A stretch of 51,181 nucleotides of DNA, from NCBI GenBank assembly GCA_021325145.1, contig JAJPHR010000069.1, positions 1-51,181 of the forward strand, written 5' to 3'. Positions 18,017 to 26,711 of the stretch are shown in pieces (within the stretch, counting starts at the first letter, position 1; every line of letters starts with the position of its first letter). The notes beneath the pieces are model-generated. The model saw only the letters and a list, made by a program, of their open reading frames with translations. It did not search any database and was not told the DNA's origin. Source of the stretch: Verrucomicrobiota bacterium. Lineage in GTDB: Bacteria; Verrucomicrobiota; Verrucomicrobiia; Limisphaerales; Pedosphaeraceae. The position numbers were made by a program, and so were the translations under genes.

Positions 18017-18238
18017 TCACGCTTGGGACTTTGGGCTTTGGACTTTGGACATCCCCTGCTCCTCGGTCATTTGTCCCTGGTCATTGTCCATTACCCGCTT
18101 CTTCCGCTGTTGCACCGCCGATTTAAGCACATATTCGATCTGTCCGTTCACGCTGCGCAGTTCCTCCTGCGCCCAGGCTTCCAGCTCGCGCCAGAGTTTC
18201 GGGTCCATCCGAAGCAAAAAGCTCTTTCGCTCTTCCAT
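18017..18238 (-). CDS. Arc-like ribbon-helix-helix protein with repeat-derived tail
   Basis: This is a 73-residue protein. Residues 1-48 (MEERKSFLLRMDPKLWRELE, then AWAQEELRSVNGQIEYVLKSA) read as an Arc/MetJ-type ribbon-helix-helix, a dimeric DNA-binding fold. Residues from about 50 on are low-complexity and end in four heptanucleotide repeats (18021-18048), so the tail looks like a repeat read through in frame rather than a domain. It starts five bases after the SPFH stop. Small RHH proteins beside SPFH proteins are seen in other bacteria. It may regulate its own operon, whose promoter carries two palindromes. Confidence 0.75.
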   Translation of the reverse strand: MEERKSFLLRMDPKLWRELEAWAQEELRSVNGQIEYVLKSAVQQRKKRVMDNDQGQMTEEQGMSKVQSPKSQA

Positions 18239-18243
18239 TCAAC

Positions 18244-19167
18244 TCAGGTGTAAAGCGTGCCCGTGTTCACCACCGGATGCACCTCCGATTCACTGCAAAG
18301 GACCACCAGCAAGTTGCTCACCATGGCCGCCTTTCGCTCTTCATCCAACTGGATCACCTGTTTTTCGGCCAATTCCCTCAATGCCATTTCCACCATGCTC
18401 ACGGCTCCATTGACAATCTTTTGCCGTGCCGCGATCACCGCCTCGGCTTGTTGTCGGCGCAACATGACGCCGGCAATCTCAGGCGAATAGGCCAGGTGTG
18501 TCAGCCGCGCCTCGTCCACTGCCACGCCGGCTTTCGCCAGCCGTTCTTGCAATTCCGTCAGCAGCGCCTTCGATACTTCATCGACTCCGCTCCGCAACGT
18601 GATTTCGTTCTGCCCGTTCTCGTTCGCTTCCCCATGGTCATAGGCGTAGGTGCTGGCGAGATGCCGCACTGCCGATTCGCTCTGGATGCGCACGTAGCTC
18701 TCGTAATCCTGCACATCGAAAACCGCCTGCGCCGTGTCCTGCACCCGCCAGACCACCACGGCGGCGATCTCTATGGGGTTGCCGTTCTTGTCGTTCACTT
18801 TGAGCTTGTCCCCGTTCAAATTCCGCGCCCGTAAAGAGACCTTCAGCTTTTTGTTGAATGGATTGGTCCAGTGAAACCCATCCCGCCGCTCCGTTCCCTG
18901 GTACGCGCCAAATAGAATCAGCACATACGCCTGGTTCAGTTGCAACGTGAAAAACCCGCCCATCAATATCGCGGCCAGAACAATCATCCCCATCCCGCCG
19001 AAGAACTGCCATAACGGAAACTCCTGATGATTGTTCGCGTGGATTGCAGCGCGGACAACAACCGCAATCCCCCCGAACAACAACAGCAGTACCACCAACA
19101 ACATCCCCCACCCGCTCGCAGTCGAAACCGACCTCTCTTGATTACCAGTTAGTTTTTCAGTGTTCAT
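18244..19167 (-). CDS. SPFH/Band 7 domain membrane protein
   Basis: This is a 307-residue SPFH-family protein, of the type that scaffolds membrane microdomains. Two N-terminal hydrophobic segments ([20 protein letters not shown] and [17 protein letters not shown]) precede the SPFH domain ([29 protein letters not shown] … [29 protein letters not shown]). Helices rich in Ala/Glu follow ([37 protein letters not shown]). ATG 19167 is preferred over 19179 because GGAG lies seven bases upstream of it. It heads the SPFH-RHH-PH operon. Confidence 0.87.
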   Translation of the reverse strand: MNTEKLTGNQERSVSTASGWGMLLVVLLLLFGGIAVVVRAAIHANNHQEFPLWQFFGGMGMIVLAAILMGGFFTLQLNQAYVLILFGAYQGTERRDGFHWTNPFNKKLKVSLRARNLNGDKLKVNDKNGNPIEIAAVVVWRVQDTAQAVFDVQDYESYVRIQSESAVRHLASTYAYDHGEANENGQNEITLRSGVDEVSKALLTELQERLAKAGVAVDEARLTHLAYSPEIAGVMLRRQQAEAVIAARQKIVNGAVSMVEMALRELAEKQVIQLDEERKAAMVSNLLVVLCSESEVHPVVNTGTLYT

Positions 19168-19194
19168 AGTTAGCTCCATCTCGAATTTATCAAA

Positions 19195-19222
19195 ATGATA
19201 TCATATTAATATCTATTGTCAA
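19195..19222 (-). promoter_or_regulatory. Promoter of the SPFH operon with overlapping palindromes
   Basis: On the minus strand a perfect -35 TTGACA (19222-19217) is followed after 16 bases by TATCAT (19200-19195). The -10 lies inside the palindrome ATGATATCAT (19195-19204), and the spacer contains a second one, ATATTAATAT (19203-19212). Such placement suits a repressor site; the RHH protein of the same operon is the obvious candidate (inference). Confidence 0.65.
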
Positions 19223-19283
19223 ACACGACTTGGCCTCCAACTAGTTTGATTGCAACCCCCTCTCCGTCAGCCCCTTGCGGATT

Positions 19284-21014
19284 TTAATGCGCGGTACCTA
19301 TCGCCGGCTTGACTACTGCCTTGGCGGCTTTGGTTTCCGCTTTGGCTGTTAAAATTTCCCGTGCCCGCTCCAAAGCGGCGTCCAGATGCGGACAGACGTT
19401 CTCCTCGCCCAACCGCTCGATAAATCCATCCTTCTGCATCGTGAGCAGCGGCTGTGTATGGGGCCCGCTCAAAACGAGTTGCCGGCCGCGCCGATGCAGC
19501 TTTTCAAAAATATCTTCCAACGCATTTAAGCCGGTCGCGTCCATCGCCAACACGCTTTGCATCTTCAGGATCAATACTTCCGGTTCCTGCTTCGCCCGTT
19601 TCAACGCGGTCTCCAACTTGTCCGCTGCCCCAAATAGAAAGGCGCCGAACACCCGATACACCAAAACGCCTTTTGGCACTTCCTTTCCAACCAGTGAATT
19701 GTGCGCCGCCTCAGCTCCCGACCGCTCGTCCACCGCGGTGATCTGCATCGTCTGCGACACGCGATTAATAAAAAGCACCGACGCCAAAACCATGCCCACC
19801 AGCACCGCCTTCGGCAAATCCGTCAACACCGTCAACGCAAACACCGCGAGAAACACCGCCGAATCGCTCTTGGGCCATTTCGCCAGCCGTCGGAATTGAT
19901 GCCATTCCCCCATGTTGAAAGCCACCACCACCAGCACCGCGCTGAGGACCGCCAGCGGAATAAATTTGGCCATCGGTGCCGCTACCAGGATGATCACGAG
20001 CAATGTCAAGGCATGCACCATTCCGGCAATTGGCGAACGCGCGCCGGTGCGGATGTTCGTGGCCGTGCGGGCAATCGCGCCCGTCGCCGGAATGCCGCCG
20101 AACAGTGGACTGAAAATATTCGCCAGGCCTTGGGCGATCAGTTCCTGGTTCGAATCATGGCGGTCGTCAATCATCCCATCCGCCACCACCGCCGATAGCA
20201 ATGATTCAATCGCCGCCAGCATCGCGATAGTTACCGCCGGTTCGAACAAATGTTGAATATGCTCCCACGACAAGCTCGGAAAATGAATCGCCGGCAATCC
20301 GGTGGGAATTCCGTGAAAACGGCTGCCGATAGTTTCGACATGCAGATCGAAAAGAACCACCGCCAACGTACCCCCCAACAGTGCGACGATGGATCCAGGC
20401 ACACGCTTGCCCAGCCTCGCCGGCCACGTTTTGATCACCATCACCGAAAGCACCGCCAGCGCGACCGTGGGCCAGTGTATCGCGGGTAAATTCTCCATCA
20501 GCATCTTGATCTTGCCCACAAAGTCCGGCGGCACCTTTTCCACGTGCAAACCGAGAAAGTCCTTAATCTGCGTGCTGAAGATCAAAACCGCGATGCCGCA
20601 CGTAAACCCCATCGTAACAGGAAACGGAATGAACTTGATCATCGCGCCCAGGCGGGCAAACCCCATGACCAGCAAAATAACCCCCGCCATGATCGTGCAG
20701 ACATACAGGTTGTCGAGCCGCCCATCCGGGCAGTACACCACAATGATTCCCGCGACGATGCTCACAAACGCTCCCGTCGGCCCCCCAATTTGAACCCGCG
20801 AACCGCCCAATGCCGAAATGATGAACCCCGCCACCACGGCGGTAAAAATGCCCGCTTGTGGCGCAACACCCGAAGCAATGCCAAACGCCATCGCCAGCGG
20901 CAGCGCCACGATTCCTACCGTGACCCCCGCGATCAGGTCTGCCACCAAATCCTGCCGTGAATAGTTCTTAAGCGTATCCGCCAGTTTTGGGCGGAACGAC
21001 CATTCCAATTTCAT
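19284..21014 (-). CDS. SulP family anion transporter with STAS domain
   Basis: This is a 576-residue secondary transporter of the SulP/SLC26 family, which carries sulfate, bicarbonate or related anions across the inner membrane. The N-terminal signature is complete (DLVADLIAGVTVGIVALPLAMAFGIASGVAPQAGIFTAVVAGFI) and the GGSRVQIGGPTGAFVSIVAGI motif follows. About ten further hydrophobic segments end near 425. A cytoplasmic STAS domain occupies about 445-555 (VLVYRVFGAFLFGAADKLETAL … VLILKMQSVLAMDATGLNALE). No carbonic anhydrase or sulfur gene is adjacent, so the anion is open. Confidence 0.92.
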   Translation of the reverse strand: MKLEWSFRPKLADTLKNYSRQDLVADLIAGVTVGIVALPLAMAFGIASGVAPQAGIFTAVVAGFIISALGGSRVQIGGPTGAFVSIVAGIIVVYCPDGRLDNLYVCTIMAGVILLVMGFARLGAMIKFIPFPVTMGFTCGIAVLIFSTQIKDFLGLHVEKVPPDFVGKIKMLMENLPAIHWPTVALAVLSVMVIKTWPARLGKRVPGSIVALLGGTLAVVLFDLHVETIGSRFHGIPTGLPAIHFPSLSWEHIQHLFEPAVTIAMLAAIESLLSAVVADGMIDDRHDSNQELIAQGLANIFSPLFGGIPATGAIARTATNIRTGARSPIAGMVHALTLLVIILVAAPMAKFIPLAVLSAVLVVVAFNMGEWHQFRRLAKWPKSDSAVFLAVFALTVLTDLPKAVLVGMVLASVLFINRVSQTMQITAVDERSGAEAAHNSLVGKEVPKGVLVYRVFGAFLFGAADKLETALKRAKQEPEVLILKMQSVLAMDATGLNALEDIFEKLHRRGRQLVLSGPHTQPLLTMQKDGFIERLGEENVCPHLDAALERAREILTAKAETKAAKAVVKPAIGTAH

Positions 21015-21303
21015 TTCAAAAAACGTCCAGGTTATTTAACCGACACTCCCCGATATTGGAGCAACACGGTGGAATTTCAAACATATTTGGAATCAAAGGC
21101 CACATCTCACTTTTTGGCATTGAATTGCTGCTGAATAGTAAACGCTTCCCGCATCGAGCGGATTTTTCCCACCCAAACGCCAGTCCCTCAAGCACTTGCG
21201 CTCATTTCCGGATCGGCCGTCCTACAGGACCTCCCGGGCCACAGAAAAAAGCTGCCTTAATTTACTTTGATTTTGTTTAATTTTGATTGGAGCTATCTCG
21301 GTT

Positions 21304-21356
21304 AGGGCGCGTCACTCCGTGCGCGCCGACGACGGGCAGAGGACTGCCCGCCCTAC
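21304..21356. repeat. REP-like hairpin element, family 1, long copy
   Basis: The element is bounded by TAGGGCG and its inverted copy CGCCCTA. Inside are two hairpins: GGCGCG…CGCGCC and GGGCAG-agga-CTGCCC. A shorter copy lies at 29363-29397. Confidence 0.65.
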
Positions 21357-21460
21357 CGGGATAGGTTCTTAATTCCTCCGACTCCTGCGGCCTGATTTTC
21401 CACGCTCCTCCTGCGCTCTGCGGCCGCCCTATGCGCGTTTCGATTTTCAGGGCGGATTAT

Positions 21461-21481
21461 CTGGAGCTTGGTATTTGGTGT
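21461..21481 (-). repeat. Heptanucleotide array downstream of the PTS IIA gene
   Basis: Three 7-base units (CTGGAGC, TTGGTAT, TTGGTGT on the plus strand) begin 12 bases after the stop codon of the minus-strand gene. On the coding strand the shared core is CCAA every seven bases, as in the arrays at 18021 and 32494. Confidence 0.55.
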
Positions 21482-21492
21482 TTACCGCTCCC

Positions 21493-21984
21493 TCACTCCC
21501 GCACCGGAACCCTCTTTAACAATTCCAGCAACTCGCGCGCCCCACCCACGGCGCAAATCTTTTCCACTAATCCCGCCTCCTTTGCAATCCGCGCCATGCC
21601 CGAAACCAGCTTCAAATAACCCATCGCATCACTGTCCGGAACCGCGTTGAGAAAAACCAACCGCACTCGCGAAGAGCCATCCCAAGCCAACGGCGCTACC
21701 GCCCGGCCCATTGCGAATTGCAAACGCGGACAAGCCGTCGAGCGGACATGAGGAAATGCCGCGCCCGTCCCGCCCAAATCCATCGCCGTGCTCATCTGCT
21801 CCTCCCGTTCCAAGGCCATCCGGGCAAGTTCCTCCCCGTTCCAGGCGGTGTCGCTCGATTGAAATGCCTGGCTCAGTTCCTGAATCGCGCCAGTCATGTC
21901 GCGCGCCTGAAGTTGCGGAACGATCAAGGCTTCGCTCGTGAAGTCCGCCAGCGTGAAACTTGCTCTTGGCGCGGCGGCGCTCAT
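21493..21984 (-). CDS. PTS IIA domain protein (EIIA-Fru/Ntr type)
   Basis: This is a 163-residue single-domain PTS EIIA type-2 protein. The phosphorylation His is at about 79 in the family motif TGAAFPHVRS, and RVRLVFLNAVPDSDAMGYLKLVSGMARIAKEAGLVEKI matches the C-terminal half. The last strand is VAPLAWDGSSRVRLVFL. No EIIB or EIIC is adjacent, so it may be a regulatory (PtsN-like) protein, not part of a sugar uptake system. Its ATG overlaps the stop of the hydroxylase gene by one base (TAATG). Confidence 0.83.
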   Translation of the reverse strand: MSAAAPRASFTLADFTSEALIVPQLQARDMTGAIQELSQAFQSSDTAWNGEELARMALEREEQMSTAMDLGGTGAAFPHVRSTACPRLQFAMGRAVAPLAWDGSSRVRLVFLNAVPDSDAMGYLKLVSGMARIAKEAGLVEKICAVGGARELLELLKRVPVRE

Positions 21985-23162
21985 TACCGGGGAACTTCGG
22001 TGGGCATGGTTGCCGCCGCTTTGCTTTCGGCAAACGGATATTTGAACTGCGCCACATAACCCTGCGGCACCGGATGCCCTTCAATGCCATACCCGCTCGG
22101 CCAGCGGTCCTGCGGCAGGAAATAGGTCCCGAACAAACGATCAAAAAGCGGAAAATGAATCGAGAAGTTCACATCAATCGCTTCCGCCTCAATCCCGTGA
22201 TGCCAATGATGAAACCGCGGCGTGACCAGAAATCTCTCGACGACCGGAAAACGCCAGCCCAGGTTCGCATGCACGAAGGTGGAATAAAGGTACACCAGAA
22301 AGATGTAGCTGTGCATCGCCGTGTCGCTGAACCCCAGCACGTACATCGGGATCACCGTCATGCTGCGCAACGCGAAGATTTCGAGAAAGTGCATCCGCGC
22401 GCCCGCCATCCAATCCATGCTCCTGGCCGAATGATGCACCGCATGGAATTTCCACAGCCACGGAACGCGATGAAACGCCCGATGCACCCAGTATTGCACC
22501 AGGTCGGTGAGAAACATGATCGCCACAAACTGCACCACGAATGGCAGAGCGCCCACCCACGTTCTTAATTGCGCCAGCGACGTCACCGCGAGAATCGATT
22601 TCGCCGGCGCGAACGTCAGATACGTCAGCACCTGCACCATGAGGCTGCTCACCAGGTAATAAAACAAATCCTCCCGCCACTCCTCGCGAAAAATGGGCTG
22701 GTCCTCTTTTCGCGGGAAGATGCTCTCGATAGGAATGAACAAAAGTCCCGTGAACAGCACGTTCAGGACAAACCAATCCAGCCCGAAATACACCGACGTC
22801 CCATTCGGCACCACGCCCGTCGCCCGCGACCCGCCCAGCATCGCCGCCAATAATGTCGCGGAAATGCCGCACGTCCCCAGGATTTTCCCCGGCCGCAACG
22901 CCAGGCTCAACGCCGACAACCCAAACGCCGCCAGCAGCAAAACACGCAGCCCAAGCCGGAACCAGGTGTTTCCCTCCAACCCGCGCGCCTCCGGCATCGA
23001 GAACAATGTCGGCGCTCGAAACGAGATCACGAGCAACAAACCGCCGACCCCAAACATGAATCCCAGCACGCCGCTGATCCAACCGCTTCCGAACCGCCGC
23101 AGCGCCGGCGGCGCTTCCAATTCCCCGCGAATCTTAAGCCTGGTTTCGTGGATTTTCTTCAT
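21984..23162 (-). CDS. Sterol desaturase/fatty acid hydroxylase family membrane protein
   Basis: This is a 392-residue integral membrane di-iron oxygenase. The histidine clusters are intact: HRAFH (227-231), HAVHHS (240-245) and FHHWHHG near 325. Six or more hydrophobic segments surround them. Members hydroxylate or desaturate lipids such as sterols, fatty acids or carotenoids; the substrate is not predictable. The open frame extends upstream to 23345 inside aspS, but ATG 23162, 38 bases after aspS, gives a compact basic start (MKKIHETRLK). It is probably in one operon with aspS and the PTS IIA gene. Confidence 0.85.
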   Translation of the reverse strand: MKKIHETRLKIRGELEAPPALRRFGSGWISGVLGFMFGVGGLLLVISFRAPTLFSMPEARGLEGNTWFRLGLRVLLLAAFGLSALSLALRPGKILGTCGISATLLAAMLGGSRATGVVPNGTSVYFGLDWFVLNVLFTGLLFIPIESIFPRKEDQPIFREEWREDLFYYLVSSLMVQVLTYLTFAPAKSILAVTSLAQLRTWVGALPFVVQFVAIMFLTDLVQYWVHRAFHRVPWLWKFHAVHHSARSMDWMAGARMHFLEIFALRSMTVIPMYVLGFSDTAMHSYIFLVYLYSTFVHANLGWRFPVVERFLVTPRFHHWHHGIEAEAIDVNFSIHFPLFDRLFGTYFLPQDRWPSGYGIEGHPVPQGYVAQFKYPFAESKAAATMPTEVPR

Positions 23163-23200
23163 GCTGCCCAAATGTAGCAGCCGTCCTGCCAATTTGGCGG

Positions 23201-25000
23201 CTACTCCTTCTTCGCTACCTTCACTTCCAAATGTAAATCGCGCAGTTGCTTTGGTTCCACCGGCGCGGGCGAATCCGTCATCAGATCCGTCCCCTTCGCT
23301 GTCTTTGGAAACGCAATCACGTCCCGGATGCTCGGTGTGCCGCACAGAATCGCGTTGAGCCGATCGAATCCAAGCGCAATCCCGCCATGCGGCGGCGCGC
23401 CGTAACGAAAGGCTTCGAGCATATAACCGAAGCGCGCCTTGACCATCTCGGACGGAATCTGCAACACCTGTTCGAAAATCGTCTTTTGCACGTCCGGTTG
23501 ATGGATTCGAATCGACCCGCCGCCGAGTTCGACGCCATTCACGACCACGTCATAATGCTGACCGCGCACCTTCTTCGGATCGCTGGTGAGAAATTGCACG
23601 TCCTCCGCCACCGGCGCGGTGAAGGGATGATGGCTCGAATACCAGCGGTTCTGTTCCTTGTCAAAACTGAGCAGCGGAAAATCCACCACCCAGAGGAAAT
23701 CAAAACGGTCCGCCGGAATGACGAGCTTCCCCTGCTCTTTCAAAACGTCGGCACAATAGAGCCGGATTTTGCCCAGAATTTCACAGGCGTTCAGCCATTG
23801 GTCGGCGGCGAACAAAATCAAATCGCCTTCCTCAATCGCCAGCTTCTGCTTGAGCGCGGCTTTCTCGCCCTCGTTGAAGAATTTCACGATGGGCGATTTC
23901 CATTCGCCGCCTTCAACCTTGATGAAGGCCAGGCCTTTCGCGCCAAAACTCTTGGCGTACTCCGTCATCGTCTCGATTTGGCCTTGTGTCGCGCCAGCGA
24001 GTCCTTTTGCATTGATCGCTTTGACGACGCCGCCATTCGTCACCGCGCCGCTGAACACTTTGAAAGTGCTTGCGCGAAATTCTTCGGTGAAATCCGCCAG
24101 TTCCATCGCAAACCGTGTGTCCGGCTTGTCGATGCCGTAACGGTTCAGCGCTTCGACGAACGAGAGCCGCTTAAATGGCGTCGGAATCTCCATGTTCAGC
24201 GCCGTCTTCCACACCCGTTTAAGCAAGCCTTCCACAAGCGCGTAAATGTCCTCGCGCTCGATGAACGACATTTCGACGTCGATTTGCGTGAACTCGAGCT
24301 GGCGGTCGGCGCGCTGGTCTTCATCGCGATAGCAACGCGCCAATTGAAAATACTTCTCCACGCCCGCGACCATCAGGATTTGCTTGAACTGCTGCGGCGA
24401 CTGCGGCAGCGCGTAAAACTTCCCCGGCTCCCGCCGGCTCGGAATCAGAAACTCGCGCGCGCCCTCCGGCGTGGACTTGAACAACGTGGGCGTCTCCACC
24501 TCCAGAAATCCTTGCTCGTCAAAATACACGCGCGTCGCCGTGGCGACCTTGCTGCGCAGGCGGAGATTGCGGGCCATCTCCGGCCGGCGCAAATCCAGAT
24601 AACGGTATTGCAACCGCAACTCCTCGTTCACCTTGGCCGCAACTTCCGGGTCATCCACCGGAAACGGCAGCACCTCCGCCATGTTCAATACTTCCAGCGC
24701 CGAAACGCCCACTTCCACCTCGCCGGTGGCAATCTTCGGATTGTTCGTCCCCTCGGGACGATGGCGGACCTTGCCGGTGACGGTGATGACGCATTCGCTG
24801 CGCAACGCCGCTGCGCGCTCGAACAGTTCCTTGGGCAAATCCGAAGGATCGAACACCGTTTGCGTGCGTCCCTCGCGGTCGCGAATGTCGATAAAAATCA
24901 GTCCGCCCAAATCACGGCGGGAATGCACCCAGCCGCTCAAAACCACCGTCTGCCCGATGTGCGCCGGGCGAAACTCGTTACAATGATGCGTACGTTTCAT
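23201..25000 (-). CDS. aspS: Aspartyl-tRNA synthetase
   Basis: This class II aminoacyl-tRNA synthetase charges tRNA-Asp, 599 residues, the bacterial long form. The N-terminal OB-fold has VVLSGWVHSRRDLGGLIFIDIRDREG. Motif 2 is FQLARCYRDEDQRADRQLEFTQIDVEMSF and motif 3 is GIALGFDRLNAIL near the end. The bacterial GAD insertion is present around residues 300-410. ATG 25000 (MKRTHHC) is the usual start. The frame opens further to 25039, but those 13 residues do not fit the family. Confidence 0.97.
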   Translation of the reverse strand: MKRTHHCNEFRPAHIGQTVVLSGWVHSRRDLGGLIFIDIRDREGRTQTVFDPSDLPKELFERAAALRSECVITVTGKVRHRPEGTNNPKIATGEVEVGVSALEVLNMAEVLPFPVDDPEVAAKVNEELRLQYRYLDLRRPEMARNLRLRSKVATATRVYFDEQGFLEVETPTLFKSTPEGAREFLIPSRREPGKFYALPQSPQQFKQILMVAGVEKYFQLARCYRDEDQRADRQLEFTQIDVEMSFIEREDIYALVEGLLKRVWKTALNMEIPTPFKRLSFVEALNRYGIDKPDTRFAMELADFTEEFRASTFKVFSGAVTNGGVVKAINAKGLAGATQGQIETMTEYAKSFGAKGLAFIKVEGGEWKSPIVKFFNEGEKAALKQKLAIEEGDLILFAADQWLNACEILGKIRLYCADVLKEQGKLVIPADRFDFLWVVDFPLLSFDKEQNRWYSSHHPFTAPVAEDVQFLTSDPKKVRGQHYDVVVNGVELGGGSIRIHQPDVQKTIFEQVLQIPSEMVKARFGYMLEAFRYGAPPHGGIALGFDRLNAILCGTPSIRDVIAFPKTAKGTDLMTDSPAPVEPKQLRDLHLEVKVAKKE

Positions 25001-25180
25001 GGATAAATATTCCAACGCGAAAGGACAGTGTGCTGCCAAACCAGCCGCAATTCAAAGGGAAATTTTACGCGGTAATAATAAGAACAGGGTGCCGCTCGGG
25101 AGGCGGCGCATGGGAGTTTTCCTGAAGCTCGGTTTGGCCTTTCGTCTTTGTGCCCGGACCCGCTCCGAACTGATTTTGAC

Positions 25181-25220
25181 CCGTTCAAACCCGCCCAAAC
25201 CCGTTCAAACCCGGTTTGAA
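25181..25220. repeat. 10-base tandem repeat ending in a palindrome
   Basis: CCGTTCAAAC at 25181, CCGCCCAAAC at 25191 and CCGTTCAAAC at 25201 are head-to-tail. The last unit runs into TTCAAACCCGGTTTGAA (25204-25220), a perfect palindrome with an 8+1+8 layout. Partial copies (GACCCGTTC) flank the array. Confidence 0.7.
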
Positions 25221-25556
25221 AGCGAGTCTGACCCGTTCCACTAACGCCTCTTTGCGGGTGTCGAGGCACTTGTTCACTTCGGCCTGCCGGTTCGGGTTTC
25301 GGGCTTGGGATTTCCCCTCGGGCTTCAAATCTATCCAACATGCCGCGATCCTCGCACACCGATTGGCCAAGGTCCAACCACTGTGTCATACAGTGACCTA
25401 TCGTGACACAACCTTTTTTCCTCTCAACCCTCTGAGCGCTCTCCGTCTTTTCCCGCCCGAGCTTCTGAACGGCGACAGAGCTGCTCTTGCGCGAAGAAGA
25501 GCCTGCTCTCCATTGGCTTTGCCAAGACGCTTCGAGCCTGCCGGTTCGGATTTTGG

Positions 25557-25661
25557 GAGCGCGGGTCTGTGACCCGCAGGAAGCCTGAGCGCAGGACCAA
25601 TGCGGTGAATCCAATTCGCCTTATGCAGGCAGGCCTGCTGCGGCTCTCGGAGCCGCGCTCC
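25557..25661. repeat. Inverted pair of REP-like hairpins, family 2
   Basis: GGAGCGCGGGTCTGTGACCC starts the first copy (hairpin GCGGGTC…GACCCGC). The second, about 80 bases on, is in the opposite orientation: TGCGGCTC…GAGCCGCGCTCC. Both carry the tail GCGCTCC next to a GC-rich stem. A third copy is at 33904-33928. Confidence 0.6.
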
Positions 25662-25670
25662 GCCCGAAGG

Positions 25671-26603
25671 TCACGGCCGGGCCCGCGTGCTTGCCGGACG
25701 CACCGGAATCGGCACGTTGCAAACGTCGATCCGCCCCGCCGCGACATGAAACCATTCTTCGTGCCGGTTGCGACGCGATTCAATCAAGGCTTGGAAGGTT
25801 GGCGTGTCCGTCCGAATAATCTCCAATTCCGTGCGCTCGGCAACGGGAACGTCCGCCGCGACCTGGATGGCTTTGATCGGAAGCCGCTGCTCGGCCTTCT
25901 CGTAAAAGCCAAGCGCTCCGGTGCCGCGGGGCAAGACCGTAAGTAATTCCATCCCCTGCACCACCCGGCCCAGCAGCGTGACGTTCCGATCCAATTGACG
26001 CGGCGCCTGGCCAATCACCACATAGAGTTCCGTGCCGCCTCCGCTGTCGGTTGGATTATCACGGCCCGCACCGACCATCCCATAACAATGCACCAGCCAC
26101 ATCTTGCCGCTCTTCGGGTCGCGCGCCACGGGGAAGCCGCCCGAAAAGCCCACCTCGGGCGCATAAACGTCCCCATCCGGCAAGCGCGTAAAAGGCAAAG
26201 CTGGATCCAGCGCGCGCTCAAACTCAGCCGGCAATGTTCGTTTGGCATGGAGGATCTGGCGCGCCCGATCCGGCTTCTCAGCCTCGGGATCGCCCCACTG
26301 CACCACATAATTCTCCTGCACTCGAAGAATCGCCAGCCCATCGAAGTAATGTTCCCGCGCCAGAGCCTTCACATTGGCCACATGATTCGAGGCAAAGTCA
26401 GGCGCCAATTCAATCACCACCCGCCCGCGAGGAAGCTCCAGGTAGAGCGTGTTCTCCGGATCCAGCAAACGCCAGTCCGTGGATTTCGAGGCTGCCAGGA
26501 CATCGGCCATGCTCGGATGCTTCGGTTGGGAAACGTCCGCGGCAAAAACAGCGGCTGCGGAAAACAAAGTTATGGCGAAGATCCAATATTTTCGGAAGCA
26601 CAT
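25671..26603 (-). CDS. Exported cyclophilin-type peptidyl-prolyl isomerase
   Basis: This 310-residue protein has a signal peptide ([17 protein letters not shown]) and a cyclophilin-like domain at about 50-250: [50 protein letters not shown], and later GMVGAGRDN and [12 protein letters not shown]. It differs from compact cyclophilins by a long insert ([29 protein letters not shown]), seen in a bacterial subgroup. The usual Arg-Phe-Gln catalytic set is only partly recognisable, so activity is uncertain. ATG 26603 is chosen to place the signal peptide first. Confidence 0.83.
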   Translation of the reverse strand: MCFRKYWIFAITLFSAAAVFAADVSQPKHPSMADVLAASKSTDWRLLDPENTLYLELPRGRVVIELAPDFASNHVANVKALAREHYFDGLAILRVQENYVVQWGDPEAEKPDRARQILHAKRTLPAEFERALDPALPFTRLPDGDVYAPEVGFSGGFPVARDPKSGKMWLVHCYGMVGAGRDNPTDSGGGTELYVVIGQAPRQLDRNVTLLGRVVQGMELLTVLPRGTGALGFYEKAEQRLPIKAIQVAADVPVAERTELEIIRTDTPTFQALIESRRNRHEEWFHVAAGRIDVCNVPIPVRPASTRARP

Positions 26604-26711
26604 GGTCAGAGTATGGCAGAGCGGCGCAAGGGAATCCAGCAGCGAAGGAATTAATGGCCCCGCAAAGCACCGCTTTCGATTGCCAGGACGCTCGGACCTT
26701 CTCCCCAACGC

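Larger units (their letters stand above)
21015..21492. other. Repeat-bearing intergenic region
   Basis: This 478-bp gap separates the SulP start and the PTS IIA stop. It carries an AT-rich stretch (about 21255-21290), a composite hairpin element (21304-21356) and a heptanucleotide array (21461-21481). A TTGAAA and AATATC pair, 17 bases apart on the minus strand near 21060-21090, could be the SulP promoter. Small open frames here look accidental. Confidence 0.5.
25001..25670. other. Repeat-rich intergenic region
   Basis: This 670-bp gap between aspS and the cyclophilin gene has no convincing gene. It contains three 10-base tandem units (25181-25210), a 17-base palindrome (25204-25220), a GC-rich heptamer array (about 25291-25318) and two inverted hairpin elements (25557-25581 and 25637-25661). 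The aspS promoter must lie at its left end; TAAAAT on the minus strand near 25070 is a weak candidate. Confidence 0.6.

Noticed and set aside
23246..25006. A 586-codon plus-strand open frame opposite aspS
   Set aside because: It is the antisense of a clear aspS gene; its peptide is His/Arg/Leu-rich with no domain, typical of antisense frames in GC-rich coding DNA.
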